NCBI GenBank assembly: GCA_035388225.1
Contig: DAOOPM010000018.1
Coordinates: 1 to 64,000 of the forward strand
Source: SB25 sp029560875
GTDB lineage: Bacteria > Bacteroidota > Bacteroidia > Bacteroidales > Tenuifilaceae
DNA length: 64,000 nt
Reading direction: 5' to 3'
Shown: positions 20,801 through 27,421 of the stretch, one piece after another
Position numbering within the stretch: the first letter of the stretch is position 1
How the letters are laid out: the number at the start of each line of letters is the position of its first letter
The notes under the pieces: generated by a model
What the model was told of the DNA's origin: nothing
Database searches by the model: none
What the model saw: the letters and a program-made list of their open reading frames with translations, nothing else
Position numbers and translations under genes: made by a program

Positions 20801-22457
20801 AGAATTTCTTAGTAAAATCGAGTTGCGTAAAGGTTATGTTGTTGTTTGGCAATCCCTCCTTGTAAATATCTCCAACATAGGGGGCAAGTCCATCCACGCA
20901 TGTATCGCTCTGCGTCACATTAAGCGTTATTTGGGAGTAGCCCAAATCAATTGCATTGAACCATGTGTTCAAGGTATTAATGTTACCGTTGAAATTATCA
21001 TCCTCTAAGGTAGCATTCCAAGACCAAGTACGAGGTATATTCTGGTTTATAACTAAATTCTTCCTCTGGGTTTCGTCCATTAAACCACCACCAGTTTCGT
21101 CGCCCCAGCGCGAAATAAATGTATCGTCCCAATAAATTGAGGCGTTAAGTTTTTTAAAAGGTCGCACAGCTGTAGTTTGCACGCCATCGAGTTGCTCCAC
21201 ATCATAAACCGGGAAGTGGGTTGGGCCCCTTCCAAGAAATGTTGCAGAAGCCCTATAGGTTCCAACTGGCACTTCTGCCCCCGCATCGGTTTTAAAATTC
21301 CAAAGAATATAGTTATTCCCTTTTTTCATATCACGATAAATAACCCTATCGCTACCAGATGTGGAATAAGTGCCATCGCCATCCAAATCAAGTAGGATTG
21401 CAGTAAAACCATCGATATTGGAATAAATTTTGAATATTGCAATTGAATTATAGGGACAACTCGGAACGTTCTTTTCCAGATTAATAGTATTACTTGGGAA
21501 TGTTAACTGTTGTGGTGTTCTGCTATAATTGTAATCAAAAAACAGCTCATTATTGGCCCAAACCTGAACTGTAGGTGCTGCTAAACGGGTATTTGGCCAT
21601 ACGCTCCTATCTGGGTCATTCAAGTATATGCTATACTCATAAGCACTGGCAGTTTGATCGTTATCCTTGCTCTGCGCTCGCTTTATATAGTTACTTTCCG
21701 ATACAGGTTTAATTAAACCATAGGAGTTAGACTGGAATATAAAGGAGTACGGGTAAAACTGAAAATTGATTTTATTGATAAACTCATCGGAAGTAAATAC
21801 ATAGAAGTACGAGTTAACCCTGTAACTGGTAAAGCTTGTTGTTGTCATTTGCCAAGCTTTTGACCATAACCTCCCTGCTGAAACGTTGGGCGCTCCAGGG
21901 TTGGTAATAATATTATCGCTTGCATCAGTAACAGTTACATCAAAAAACTCCAGGGCAAACCTATTATACCAACCTGATGTTTCGGCAAACTCAATATAGT
22001 AATCGCCGGTTGCTGCTGCAGTAAATGTATATGCATTATACCCTCCACTGATTGTTGTTCCGTTTAGTTTTACACCGTTTGGCCCTGTGATAGCTTGCGT
22101 ATAATTTGATATATAACCTGTTCCGGATGTAGGCACATTTCGTTCGGTGAACACAACTGTTCCGCTCGGATTTTTCACCCTAAAATATACTCTATCGGCA
22201 TCGGTAATGTTATTGGAGTAATAGCCACTAAGCTTCATCCCAAAATACATCTTTTCGCCGGCTCTAAGCCTTATATTAATGCGTTTATCGGCTGCACAAT
22301 TGTACATTCCAAAACCCTGCCCAGCTGTTCCAAACACGTTAAACTCCAGCCATAGCCTATCACTCGAGTTCGGCATCAATTGTTTTGTACCCTCCTGAGC
22401 AAATAGATTTGTGCCAAACAATACAAGCACTAGCAGATTAAGTAATTGTTTTTTCAT
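8883..22457 (-). CDS. Giant repeat adhesin (4524 residues) with T9SS type B sorting domain
   Basis: The 13.6-kb gene is intact. Residues 1-20 are a signal peptide (LFGTNLFAQ). Residues 21 to about 630 form a unique N-terminal region. A cadherin-like domain (632-728) and two or three Ig/PKD-like domains with YTWK cores follow up to 975. Residues 976-2552 are 14 repeats of about 112 residues of Calx-beta-like type (TTEAGGTATFTV, EGTVSP, NWNTPQTVTVTGVDDD). Residues 2553-4425 are 20 cadherin/Ig-like repeats of about 94 residues (NTPVDINVLANDSGLEDG, TYTPSYMFVGTETFQY, DVDGDYSIATVTV). The last 95 residues are a gliding-motility C-terminal domain (AFSPNGDGINDTFEV, VYNRWGNLVYKN, DGTYYYIL). Asp-rich repeats suggest calcium-stiffened filaments. 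By analogy with SprB it would be a surface filament for adhesion or gliding, exported by the T9SS and followed by its PorP/SprF partner. The ligand is unknown. Confidence 0.95.
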   Translation of the reverse strand: MKKQLLNLLVLVLFGTNLFAQEGTKQLMPNSSDRLWLEFNVFGTAGQGFGMYNCAADKRINIRLRAGEKMYFGMKLSGYYSNNITDADRVYFRVKNPSGTVVFTERNVPTSGTGYISNYTQAITGPNGVKLNGTTISGGYNAYTFTAAATGDYYIEFAETSGWYNRFALEFFDVTVTDASDNIITNPGAPNVSAGRLWSKAWQMTTTSFTSYRVNSYFYVFTSDEFINKINFQFYPYSFIFQSNSYGLIKPVSESNYIKRAQSKDNDQTASAYEYSIYLNDPDRSVWPNTRLAAPTVQVWANNELFFDYNYSRTPQQLTFPSNTINLEKNVPSCPYNSIAIFKIYSNIDGFTAILLDLDGDGTYSTSGSDRVIYRDMKKGNNYILWNFKTDAGAEVPVGTYRASATFLGRGPTHFPVYDVEQLDGVQTTAVRPFKKLNASIYWDDTFISRWGDETGGGLMDETQRKNLVINQNIPRTWSWNATLEDDNFNGNINTLNTWFNAIDLGYSQITLNVTQSDTCVDGLAPYVGDIYKEGLPNNNITFTQLDFTKKFFDPIEDPLTRIRVLSLPANGTLRLSGVAVTINQEITLANLPNLTFTPTTNWIGRTSFDYEARNSSRWSKNNEKVYLTVNTTPIISQIADQNLCTNTPSPAIPFTVGDGTETPAGNLIVTAYSADPTFVPNSSIVLGGSGASRTIQVTPVANKSGNAIIYVMVDDGLSQAIQEFAVYISPDLEFSGDTTLCVGQPLYLVAQETGASSYTWKYGSTTMGTAKTLSLAAGSYAGNWSLTIQKGTCNSTRVFQVLISPITTFTGDADVCVGEEIALSAVENNATYTWKKGTTTVSTAKQFYKSSAALADAGTNYNLTVSKEGCTATSPNFTISVVNQPNIGLALTGSTANPGSNGTITVASAQNGVTYNVYKDGAFVTSGVGAGTNLNITVPSANLVIGSNLFEVRASNGNCEIPMSNTVTITVREPGITVSAISGNTTEGGGTATFTVVLKTQPSASVVIPISSSDLTEGTVSTPSLTFTTVNWNTPQSVTVTGVDDVIIDGNIIYSISIGASTSADPYYNGIDPADLSLSNIDNDIAAINVTPTSGLTTTEAGGTATFTVRLASQPSANVSFTVSSSNTLEGTVSPTNVTFTSGNWNSPQTITITGVDDLVDDGDVLYSIITSATTSGDALFNNLTVADVSVTNLNNDIAGVIVSPTSGLTTTEAGGTATFTIRLATKPTQNVSITLSSSNTSEGNVSPTSVTFTSANWSVAQTITITGVNDDIDDGNISYTIITSNATSTDTKYNNMNVADVSVVNTNDDTAGITVTPTSSLTTTEAGGTATFTVRLNSRPTANVVIGLSSSNTSEGNVSPTSLTFTNANWNVTQTVTVTGVDDFVQDGNQAYSIVTAAATSADTKYNGLNAADVSVTNTDNDEAGITVNPTSGLTTTESGGTATFTIVLRSQPTASVTIGLTSSNTAEGTVSPASVTFTTANWSTPQTITVTGVDDAVADGPKAYTIITATATSADGLYNGINPADVSVTNNDNDVAGVTVTPTSLTTFENGTAVTFTVVLNTQPTANVTISLSSNNTNEGTVSPSSLTFTSANWNTQQTVTVTPVNDDIDDDDVTYAIITGNAASADANYSNMNVADVSVVNRDDDTAGATVSPTSGLTTTEAGGTATFTIRLNSRPTANVTVGLSSSNTLEGTVSPASVTFTNANWSTPQIVTVTGVNDNIDDDDVAFTIITSNATSTDAKYSGLVVADVSVTNMDDDVAGVTVTPTSGLTTTEAGGTATFTVRLNTRPTANVVINLTSNNTNEGTVLPVSLTFTSANWSTPQTVTVKGVDDDVDDGNVAYTIITSNTISTDTKYSGMDVPDVSVTNTNNDTAGITVTPTTGLSTTEAGGTATFTIRLNTRPTANVSIAVSSSNIAEGTVLPASVTFTSSNWNTPQTITITGVDDDIDDDNVAYTIITAAAVSSDTKYNGINPADVSVSNTDNDTAGITVNPISGLTTSEAGGTATFTVRLNTRPTANVTIGLTSSNTAEGTVSSGLLTFTNVNWNTPQTVTITGVDDFVADGNKAYTIVTAPATSSDIKYNGLNASDISVTNTDNDVVGVIVTPTAGLTTTEAGGTATFTVRLQSQPTAGVTINLLSTNTLEGTINPVTLTFTASNWNATQTVTITGQNDDVDDDDVAYSIVKQSVVSADLGYNDISVPSVSVINRDDDVAGYNFSTTNVSYSESSSVVTLTVSLRSKPLNNVQFTFTSENTAKGTVLPASVTFTPANWDIAQTITITPVDNSVMDGNATFNIVTSAPTTTDTKYSGLNPPDIAVTCIDDDIAAINVSAISGNTSEGGATATFTIVLNSEPTDDVSINISSSNTAEGTVSLASVTFTSANWNTPRTITVTGVDDMMVDGNQTYTIALSAATSTDLNYNGIDPADITVINTDNDAAGISVFPLSGLETTEAGGTATFTIWLNTIPSGNVPINFASNNIAEGTVSPASFTFNASNWNTPRTITLTGVDDLTNDGDKPFQINITVDASCSEPNYKSIIIPSVTATNLDDTKPRAVNDNATTDEDNFVDIDVLANDKGLDKAGIIVSIVSQPTNGLAVVVAGNNVRYTPNGLYNGNDVFRYRVTDGNGGFDEADVTVNVTFVDDIPVAVDDSRGTSINTPVVVDVLFNDYGLEDGGIVVSISSAPVPAQGTAVANADNTVTFTPAAGYLGTATFKYKVKDADNDESEATVTITVRTVNHTPVAVNDNATTVINTPKDINVLSNDSGLEDGFGSLKIYTNPTNGTAVVNLNRTVTYTPNTDFEGTDVFMYLLQDVDGDYSIATVTVNVTAKPDYLPKANDDGRGTNKNTAVIVDVLVNDTGLEDGVASVVLNSSPVNGVAVVNANNTVTYTPNTGYVGTEIFGYQVCDIDGDCSSANIRITVKDVPNNKPVAVNDNVTTVVNKPVAINVLANDSGLEDGFGALTIHKAPAFGTAVVNANRTITFTPTYMFVGVETFDYMITDKDGDYAIATVTVTVTDRPDYIPVANDDRRGCSFNQPVDVDVLFNDTGIDDTPLTLAITVAPTQGTATVNPDNTIKFTPAAGFIGTMTFRYSVTDVDGDSDDALVTINVKSGINIVPSAKPDNATTIVNKPVEINVLANDTGLDDGFGALVVYKQPTFGSVTININRTITYTPSYMFVGEETFQYYVEDVDGDYSLATVTVTVTERPNYIPVANDDNRGCSFNTPVVVDVLVNDTDLDDVPVVVTISQQPALGTVNVNPNNTVTFTPSSGFVGTMTFRYTVTDIDGDSDDALVTINVKVGTNLVPVAVDDNATTYVNTPVDINVLANDSGLGDGFGSIIVFKAPMYGAVTINANRTVTYTPSYMFVGTDNFQYWVQDLDGDYSIATVNINVIDRPDSQPIANDDSRGCSFNQSVIVDVLINDTGLENTPIAVSISQAPAQGTANVNPDKSVTYTPVAGFVGTMTFRYTITDADGDSDDALVTINVKSGVNIVPVAANDNTTTFVNTPVDINVLVNDKGLEDGFGSIKIFAEPAFGNVTVNINRTITYTPSYMFVGTETFQYIIADVDGDYSIATVTVVVSEKPDFNPIANDDRRGCSFNQSVIVDVLFNDTGLEDVPLTVAISQTPALGTAVVNPNNTVTYTPAAGFIGEMTFRYTVTDADGDSDDALVTIRVKEGVNYSPNAMDDNSSTIVNTPVTINVLANDTGLDDGFGGLSIHVASAYGTAVVNANRTITFTPSYMFVGTTTFQYLIEDVDGDYSVATVTVTVTERPNYIPEAVDDYRGVTYNTPRIVDVLVNDTGLDDVPVTVSLESTPANGSAAVNADNTVTYTPDGSYLGMVQFDYRVTDKNGDFDVASVFLNIKVKNMIPVAVDDNATTLVNTPVNIHVLDNDSLLFEGIKALRIHVAPSWGTAVVNANNTITYTPSNWFVGNDEFVYWVEDVDGDYDVATVRISVLEKQNAIPIANDDKRATSKNTPVNINVLINDDGLEDGWIKVHIKENPDPLNGTVYLNSDNTVTFTPAADYLGDAVFKYYITDRTNDTSNVASVTVTVKEVNYVPVANRDTISTVMNFPLLVDVVSNDTGLEDGLDYIKLMDKPLHGFAYVYDDRNIKYFPASWFVGTDSLTYMVVDSDGDYGVAKVIITVKDRLDHKPKANPDGRGTIINQSVNVDVLFNDTGLEDGGLTLILNNLPIHGTAVLEADNTITYTPATDYLGEDVLYYQVCDFDSDCSSAAVTINVKLTNLEPIAVNDTITTYKDRSVVSNILFNDKNLGDGGLTVKVYSQPVNGTVSINPDKSITYIPVAGYFGSDSLRYMVSDIDGDFDIAKVVIDIQDRDNIVPVAVDDIANTLVETPVLIDVLANDTYLNDGVKSVTILINPMHGSCTVEANNRITYTPLNGYVGTDVFTYRVCDIDDDCDDAQVETTVNADLTKQIDIPEAFSPNGDGINDTFEVVNIANFGKVSIMVYNRWGNLVYKNNSYKNDWDGTSNTVMAIGSKLPDGTYYYILEFSETGKMYKGSVFIKR
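9180..14800 (-). repeat. Twenty cadherin/Ig-like coding repeats (about 94 residues each) with two-unit higher-order periodicity
   Basis: Twenty consecutive units each begin with P-x-A-x-D-x near a proline and contain VLxND, a TYTP strand and D-x-D-G-D. Units 5-13 (about 11120-13672) alternate strictly. The A type reads NATT-x-VN-x-PV-x-INVLAND with YMFVGTETFQY. The B type reads RRGCSFNQ-x-V-x-VDVL with GFIGTMTFRY and DSDDALVTINVK. The true repeating unit there is therefore about 188 residues (564 bp). Confidence 0.9.
14800..19535 (-). repeat. Fourteen Calx-beta-like coding repeats (about 112 residues each)
   Basis: Fourteen units share TPTSGLTTTEAGGTATFTV, SSSNTAEGTVSP, a TFT-x-ANWNTPQTVTVTGV strand and an acidic DDxVDDGN turn, and each ends VSVTNTDND. 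Unit 6 lacks the usual TTTEAGG and has TTFENGT instead, and unit 12 is the most divergent (YSESSSVVTL). The acidic turns are consistent with calcium binding by analogy with Calx-beta domains. Confidence 0.88.
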
Positions 22458-22817
22458 ATCTGATGAATTTCCATTGATTCAATACAAAAAAATAAGTTAA
22501 AGCACCTACCAGAGGCCTTCAACTCACTATGTTATAGCACTTAAAACGTTTTCTGTTAAATTCTGCAAAAATAATAATCAAAATGAAACCAACACACAAA
22601 ACCATCGTTTAAAGCAAAATTTAAAACTCAAAAAATTCTCTTTTGCTGTGATATTCTACAATAGAGAGTTTTTTGATATTTTGTTAACGAGCAACAAGTT
22701 ACAACATTTTTCTAAACCAATACCTAAATTGGCTGAAATTGTTATCTAATAAACAACGATGTTGATGAAAGTTGGGTATACGTTATATCAATGTTACAAG
22801 CAAGGTGTTGAGTTAAT
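22458..22817. other. Intergenic region upstream of the giant adhesin
   Basis: The 360 bp are AT-rich with no gene seen. It separates the adhesin start from the stop of the M20 gene, both on the minus strand. A candidate adhesin promoter lies at 22566-22600. No strong terminator hairpin for the M20 gene was found. Confidence 0.5.
22566..22600 (-). promoter_or_regulatory. Candidate promoter of the adhesin-porP operon
   Basis: The minus strand reads TATTTTTG at 22566-22573, a TAnnTTTG match. Possible -33 elements are TTG at 22590-22592 (16-nt spacing) or TTTG at 22597-22600 (23-nt spacing). The leader would be about 100 nt. The spacing is not ideal. Confidence 0.4.
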
Positions 22818-24002
22818 TTATTTCAGATTATTCAACACAAGCCAAGTCATCAGAGGAATAGCCGTTTGCAAGGAATCCTCATTAGCAATAAAAGATGATG
22901 AGTGAAGTTGAGATGGCTCTTGATTGAGGGTTCCAACCCCTATCCTAAAAAACACTGAAGGAATTTGTTGCGAAAAATAGGCAAAATCGTCGGTTGTCAT
23001 TCTTGGTTCTAGGTCAACAACTTTATCAAATCCAAGCAAATCGTTGGCAAGTTTTTTTGCGTTCCCTGTTAATGCTGGATTATTGTAAACTGAAGGGTAT
23101 CCCTTTCGGATTTCAACATTGCAACTACCTCCCATAGATTGGGCTATGCCATTTGCTTTCGTCTCAATTAACGAATGTGCCTTATCTCTCCATCCCTCAT
23201 CCATGGTGCGGAATGTTCCTTCAATTCTAACTTCGTTAGGAATAACATTGGTTGCACCATTGGCCTCAACTTTTCCAAAGGAAAGCACTGTAGGGACTAA
23301 AGCAGGAGCACTTCGACTAACTATAGTTTGAAGGTTTAGTATAATGTTAGACGCTATCACAACAGGATCAATAAGAGTATGGGGCAATGCCGCATGACCA
23401 CCCTTCCCCTTAACCGTTAAGTAAACTTCGTCGCCCGATGCCATATAGCGGCCAGCACAAAATCCTACCATGCCCACCTCCATTTCAGGTAGAACGTGTA
23501 GTCCAAACATTATATCGGGCATAACCGATTTAAATTCTGCAGAATCCAACACAGCCATAGCTCCACCGGGGAGTTGCTCCTCGCCCGACTCAAATACCAA
23601 CACAACCCGGCCACTCCAACGCTCCTTAATTTTATTCATTATCAATGCAACCCCAATTGCGGATGCCATGTGAATATCGTGACCGCAGGCATGCATAACT
23701 CCATCATTCTTAGAGGAAAAATCAACGTTTGCCCTCTCCTGTATTGGAAGAGCATCCAACTCAGCTCTTATCCCTATGGTTTTTCCTTCTCCATTGCCTT
23801 CAATGACAACAATAAAACTATGCTGTTTATTAATTGGGATTATTTTTATGCCTTCATTGGCCAGAATGGATTGAATATATTTTGATGTTTGTTCCTCTTT
23901 AAACGACAACTCCGGATTCATGTGAATATCTCTACGATATTGTACAACTCTAGAATTGTATTCTTTAGCCAATGTTAGAATTATTTCCCTTAGATTACGC
24001 AT
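22818..24002 (-). CDS. M20 family metal-dependent amidohydrolase
   Basis: The product is 394 residues, typical of M20D amidohydrolases (IAA-amino acid hydrolase, hippurate hydrolase and N-acyl-amino-acid amidohydrolase group). The metal site is visible as MHACGHDIHM near residues 103-112, followed by the acidic FESGEEQLPGGA (general base region, 136-147). A GHAALPH dimerisation-domain motif lies near 200. The C-terminal DDFAYFSQ and HSSSFIANED motifs complete the site. It has no signal peptide and is probably cytoplasmic, cleaving an N-acyl or N-acetyl amino acid; the substrate cannot be read. It is a single gene, divergent from the DUF1573 gene. Confidence 0.92.
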   Translation of the reverse strand: MRNLREIILTLAKEYNSRVVQYRRDIHMNPELSFKEEQTSKYIQSILANEGIKIIPINKQHSFIVVIEGNGEGKTIGIRAELDALPIQERANVDFSSKNDGVMHACGHDIHMASAIGVALIMNKIKERWSGRVVLVFESGEEQLPGGAMAVLDSAEFKSVMPDIMFGLHVLPEMEVGMVGFCAGRYMASGDEVYLTVKGKGGHAALPHTLIDPVVIASNIILNLQTIVSRSAPALVPTVLSFGKVEANGATNVIPNEVRIEGTFRTMDEGWRDKAHSLIETKANGIAQSMGGSCNVEIRKGYPSVYNNPALTGNAKKLANDLLGFDKVVDLEPRMTTDDFAYFSQQIPSVFFRIGVGTLNQEPSQLHSSSFIANEDSLQTAIPLMTWLVLNNLK

Positions 24003-24105
24003 AAACTTATAATCAACTCTGTTTTTAATAAAATTCTCATATAAACCATTTAATAAAGCAAATGTAAGATTGTTTTTTTGGGTATAGTACTTGATTCCAA
24101 AATAA

Positions 24106-24136
24106 TTGGTGTTATTGTTAAACTTTTATACTTTTG
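24106..24136 (+). promoter_or_regulatory. Promoter of the DUF1573 gene
   Basis: TTG (24106-24108), then 20 nt, then TACTTTTG (24129-24136), a full match to the Bacteroidota -7 consensus. The preferred start codon is 45 nt downstream. Confidence 0.65.
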
Positions 24137-24181
24137 AATTCGTTTAATATGTTCAATTCTTCATCAAAAATATTTTCAATT

Positions 24182-25273
24182 ATGAAAAGGTTTATTATTT
24201 CACTATCGCTGCTTTTTGTTATTCTGGGATTATATGCCCAACAAAGTGGCGTAAAAATCAACTTTAAAACCAACACATACGATTACGGTAAAATAAAGGA
24301 AGATGATGGGATTGCCTACTATAATTTTGACTTTACAAATACTGGCAATGCACCCCTAATTATCCAAAGAGTATCGTCGACTTGTGGTTGTGCTACACCT
24401 GAGTGGCCAAAGGAGCCTATTGCTCCAGGTAAGAGTGGAAAAGTTAAAGTGGGATACGACCCTAAAGGTAGGCCTGGCCCATTTACAAAGGCTATATCGG
24501 TATACTCAAATGCAGATATGAACGTTGTAGTTCTCCAAATTTCTGGTGAGGTTTTACCTCGAGTTAAAACCATTGATGAAATATACAGAATACCCGTTGG
24601 CGATTTACGTTTCGAAAGAAACCACTTTGCGTTGGGAAGATTATTCTTAAATAAATCCGTAACCGACACCCTTAAATTTATCAACAAAGGATCTGCTCCA
24701 ATAAAAGTTACAACTAACACGCAATCCATCAATTACATGAAGGTAACAATTGTTCCACAAACCGTTAAACCCAATGAATTTGGAACTATTGTACTTAATT
24801 ATGACGCAAAAGCTCGTAATGATTGGGGTTTTGTAGTGGACAGATTTGCTCTTGTATTAAATGATGAACCAATCAACAACAACCCTATTACCATAACTGC
24901 AAGTATTGAGGAGGATTACTCAAACTTTACACAGAAAGATTACGAAAATTCTCCCGTTGCCGATTTTAACACGACAAACCACGATTATGGGAGTGTTACT
25001 GAAGGCAACCCTGTTGAATTCGAATTTGTTGTTAAGAATACTGGCAAATCCGACTTAATCATTCGAAAAGTAAAAGCCAGCTGTGGTTGCACCACCGTTC
25101 AACCCGAAAAAAATTTACTAAAAACTGGAGAATCAACCGCAATTAAAGCTGTTTTTAGAACCAATGGCTACTCCGGAAAGCAAAGTAAATCCATAACAGT
25201 AATCACCAATGACCCTAAGCGCTCTACTATTATACTTAGAATGACTGGAAGTATTGAGAAGAAACATCAGTAA
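24182..25273 (+). CDS. Exported protein with two DUF1573 domains
   Basis: The product is 363 residues from the ATG at 24182 (MKRFIISLSLL). A more upstream in-frame ATG at 24134 would put sixteen extra residues before the signal peptide and is rejected. The signal peptide ends GLYAQQ. Two DUF1573 (ASH/HYDIN-like beta-sandwich) domains, about residues 22-125 and 265-360, each carry FTNTGNAPLIIQRVSSTCGC-type signatures. The Cys-Gly-Cys pairs lie in the STCGCATPEWP and ASCGCTTVQPE segments. A middle domain of similar fold is less conserved. The family is very common in Bacteroidota periplasmic or surface proteins, with no firmly established function. It has its own promoter and terminator. Confidence 0.88.
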   Translation: MKRFIISLSLLFVILGLYAQQSGVKINFKTNTYDYGKIKEDDGIAYYNFDFTNTGNAPLIIQRVSSTCGCATPEWPKEPIAPGKSGKVKVGYDPKGRPGPFTKAISVYSNADMNVVVLQISGEVLPRVKTIDEIYRIPVGDLRFERNHFALGRLFLNKSVTDTLKFINKGSAPIKVTTNTQSINYMKVTIVPQTVKPNEFGTIVLNYDAKARNDWGFVVDRFALVLNDEPINNNPITITASIEEDYSNFTQKDYENSPVADFNTTNHDYGSVTEGNPVEFEFVVKNTGKSDLIIRKVKASCGCTTVQPEKNLLKTGESTAIKAVFRTNGYSGKQSKSITVITNDPKRSTIILRMTGSIEKKHQ

Positions 25274-25293
25274 TAAATAATTCAAGGCTCATT

Positions 25294-25326
25294 AAAGGAC
25301 GGCATTTAGTCGTCCTTTTTGTTTTT
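25294..25326 (+). terminator. Rho-independent terminator after the DUF1573 gene
   Basis: Stem AAAGGACG (25294-25301) pairs with CGTCCTTT (25311-25318) and is followed by a T-rich tract to 25326. It lies 20 bp after the stop codon. Confidence 0.85.
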
Positions 25327-25423
25327 GTTACCGCATTGTTGAAAAGCTATGCTAAACAATATTCGTTTAAATTAGGTTTGTAATTAGCCATTAAATAAAT
25401 TCGCAAAGGAAAAGTTAAGGTTG

Positions 25424-26518
25424 ATGAAAGAAAAAGAGAATAAAAGCGCCCTTATTGTTAACCCGGGAATTGAACAACCACCCTCAGTTAACGAAGATGC
25501 TATAAGACGTTTTAAGGAGCGAAAACGCAAACTCCTAACTGTTGATGAGTATATGGATGGTATTTTAAATAAGAATATTACCATACTCAGCCAGGCAATA
25601 ACGCTAATTGAAAGTTCACTCCCGCATCATCACGAGTTGGGTCAGCAACTGATTGAGCGATGCTTACCTTACTCGGGAAAATCAATACGAATTGGAATAA
25701 CCGGAGTGCCCGGTGTAGGTAAAAGCACCTTCATTGAGTCGCTTGGTACAACAATAACATCGCAAGGACATAAACTTGCAGTGCTTGCTATTGACCCCAG
25801 CAGTGAACGGAGCAAAGGAAGCATACTGGGAGATAAAACTCGAATGGAGGATTTAAGTGCCGACCCCAACGCATTTATTCGCCCTTCGCCTTCGGCTGGC
25901 TCGCTGGGCGGTGTTGCACGCAAAACTCGCGAAACAATTATCCTCTGCGAAGCAGCTGGTTTCGATACTATATTTATTGAAACTGTGGGTGTTGGTCAAA
26001 GTGAAACTGCCGTTCACTCCATGGTGGACTTTTTCCTTTTACTTATGCTTGCTGGTGCTGGCGACGAACTTCAGGGAATTAAGCGTGGTATTATGGAGAT
26101 GGCCGATTTAATTGCTATCACCAAGGCCGATGGAGCAAATGTTCAAAAGGCAAAACTTGCACAAGCCGAGTATAAAAACGCATTGCACCTATTTCCACCA
26201 ACCGAATCGGGATGGACAACCAATGCGGTTATTTGTTCATCGCTCGAAAAAACCGGACTAAAGGAAATTTGGGACACAATAAAATCGTACGTCGATTTTA
26301 CAAGTAACAATGGCTACTTCGCAAGCAGGCGCAGTCAACAGGCCAAATACTGGATGTACGAATCCATTAACGAGGCGCTGAAAAATCACTTTTATCATAA
26401 CAAGGACATACACTCGCACCTCAAAAAAACTGAGCACGATGTAACATCCAATAAGATTAGCTCATTTATTGCCGCTCAGCATTTAATCGATTTATACTTA
26501 AAAAAATACTCGGAATAA
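25424..26518 (+). CDS. meaB: MeaB/ArgK-type GTPase, methylmalonyl-CoA mutase chaperone
   Basis: The product is 364 residues from the ATG at 25424 (a TTG lies one codon earlier). It is a G3E P-loop GTPase with Walker A GVPGVGKS at residues 94-101, a switch segment AIDPSSERSKGSILGDKTRM, the family word FIRPSPSAGSLGGVARKT, a DTIFIETVGVGQSE Walker B region and the TKAD base-recognition motif. MeaB gates cobalamin loading of methylmalonyl-CoA mutase and protects it from inactivation. The mutase genes mutA and mutB are not in the window, although in many Bacteroidota meaB is separate from them. A TAGGTTTG -7 box lies at 25373-25380. thiF follows 34 bp downstream and may be co-transcribed. Confidence 0.93.
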   Translation: MKEKENKSALIVNPGIEQPPSVNEDAIRRFKERKRKLLTVDEYMDGILNKNITILSQAITLIESSLPHHHELGQQLIERCLPYSGKSIRIGITGVPGVGKSTFIESLGTTITSQGHKLAVLAIDPSSERSKGSILGDKTRMEDLSADPNAFIRPSPSAGSLGGVARKTRETIILCEAAGFDTIFIETVGVGQSETAVHSMVDFFLLLMLAGAGDELQGIKRGIMEMADLIAITKADGANVQKAKLAQAEYKNALHLFPPTESGWTTNAVICSSLEKTGLKEIWDTIKSYVDFTSNNGYFASRRSQQAKYWMYESINEALKNHFYHNKDIHSHLKKTEHDVTSNKISSFIAAQHLIDLYLKKYSE

Positions 26519-26552
26519 GTTAATTTGATGATTTGAAAATGGAGTTTTGAAA

Positions 26553-27161
26553 ATGCTTGATTATCAAAAAATAAAATCGATTCTAAAAAACCACACCGTT
26601 GGAATTGCCGGTGCCGGAGGTTTGGGTAGCAATGTGGCAATGTCACTTACCCGCGTTGGCATTGGGAAACTCATTATTGTCGATTTTGATGTTGTTACTG
26701 AAAGTAACCTGAACCGTCAGTTCTACTTTAAGCACCAAGTAGGTTTTAAAAAGGTTGATGCGCTCAGGGCAAACCTACTTAGCATTAACCCCGATTTAAT
26801 ACTGGAAACACACGATACGAAACTGGATGCAAGCAACATTCTCAATTATTTTCAGGCTGTTGATGTTATGGTAGAGGCCTTCGACAGGGCTGAAATGAAA
26901 CAGATTATCATTGAGAAGTTTCAAATCGAAAAACCAGAAATTCCCCTCGTAGTTGGAAACGGAATGGCGGGCTGGGGAAACTCCAACGATATGAGGGTAC
27001 AACAATATGAAACCCTCTATATATGTGGTGATGGCGTTTCTGAAGTTGCGGATAACCTACCTCCAATTGCACCAAGAGTTAACATTTGCGCAGCAATGGA
27101 GGCCAATGTGGTTTTAAGCATCCTGCTAAATAAAGTAACAAACATTAAGGTTAAACCGTAA
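26553..27161 (+). CDS. thiF: ThiF-like adenylyltransferase for a ThiS-type sulfur carrier
   Basis: The product is 202 residues from the ATG at 26553, supported by GGAG at 26541-26544. It is a minimal E1-like protein with the nucleotide-binding GAGGLGSNV at residues 20-28, the ESNLNRQFY motif of ThiF/MoeB/E1 enzymes and a GNGMAGWG segment. It lacks the two CxxC zinc pairs of full-length ThiF/MoeB and so belongs to the short ThiF class (thiF family 2) seen with ThiS in anaerobes. It would adenylate the C-terminal glycine of the carrier encoded 49 bp downstream, for thiazole or possibly pterin-cofactor sulfur insertion. The other thiamine genes (thiG, thiH) are not nearby, so the pathway is open. 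Confidence 0.85.
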   Translation: MLDYQKIKSILKNHTVGIAGAGGLGSNVAMSLTRVGIGKLIIVDFDVVTESNLNRQFYFKHQVGFKKVDALRANLLSINPDLILETHDTKLDASNILNYFQAVDVMVEAFDRAEMKQIIIEKFQIEKPEIPLVVGNGMAGWGNSNDMRVQQYETLYICGDGVSEVADNLPPIAPRVNICAAMEANVVLSILLNKVTNIKVKP

Positions 27162-27210
27162 AGATTAAGTGTTTTTAGTATAAATTTGTGACAAAACTAA
27201 GGATAACTTG

Positions 27211-27420
27211 ATGGAGATTATTTTAAACAATAACCCAGATTTTGTTGAGACAACGGAGAAATCCATAACTGTAGAGGAACTTCTAAAAATTAAAAAGTTC
27301 AGCTATAAATTGCTTATTGTTAAGGTTAACGACACTTTGGTGACTAAAGAAAATTATCCCAAAATATCGGTTTGCGCAGGCGATAATGTACAGGTTATTC
27401 ATCTAATGACAGGAGGTTGA
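27211..27420 (+). CDS. thiS: ThiS/MoaD-like sulfur carrier protein
   Basis: The product is 69 residues from the ATG at 27211, with AAGGA about 9 nt upstream; a TTG one codon earlier is not preferred. It has the small beta-grasp layout of ThiS, with a late GDNVQVIHLMTGG C-terminus whose terminal Gly-Gly is the site of adenylation and thiocarboxylation. Its activating enzyme is encoded just upstream. A TAAATTTG -7-like box at 27181-27188 could give it additional transcription. With an aldehyde ferredoxin oxidoreductase 1.5 kb downstream, a role in the tungsten- or molybdo-pterin cofactor is a possibility alongside thiamine synthesis. Confidence 0.85.
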   Translation: MEIILNNNPDFVETTEKSITVEELLKIKKFSYKLLIVKVNDTLVTKENYPKISVCAGDNVQVIHLMTGG

Positions 27421-27421
27421 T

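Noticed and set aside
24134..24181. Start of the DUF1573 protein at 24134
   Set aside because: It would place the codon within the predicted -7 box and add a polar segment before the signal peptide.
25373..25380. A complete promoter for meaB
   Set aside because: TAGGTTTG matches the -7 consensus but no TTG lies at an acceptable distance, so it is only mentioned under the gene.
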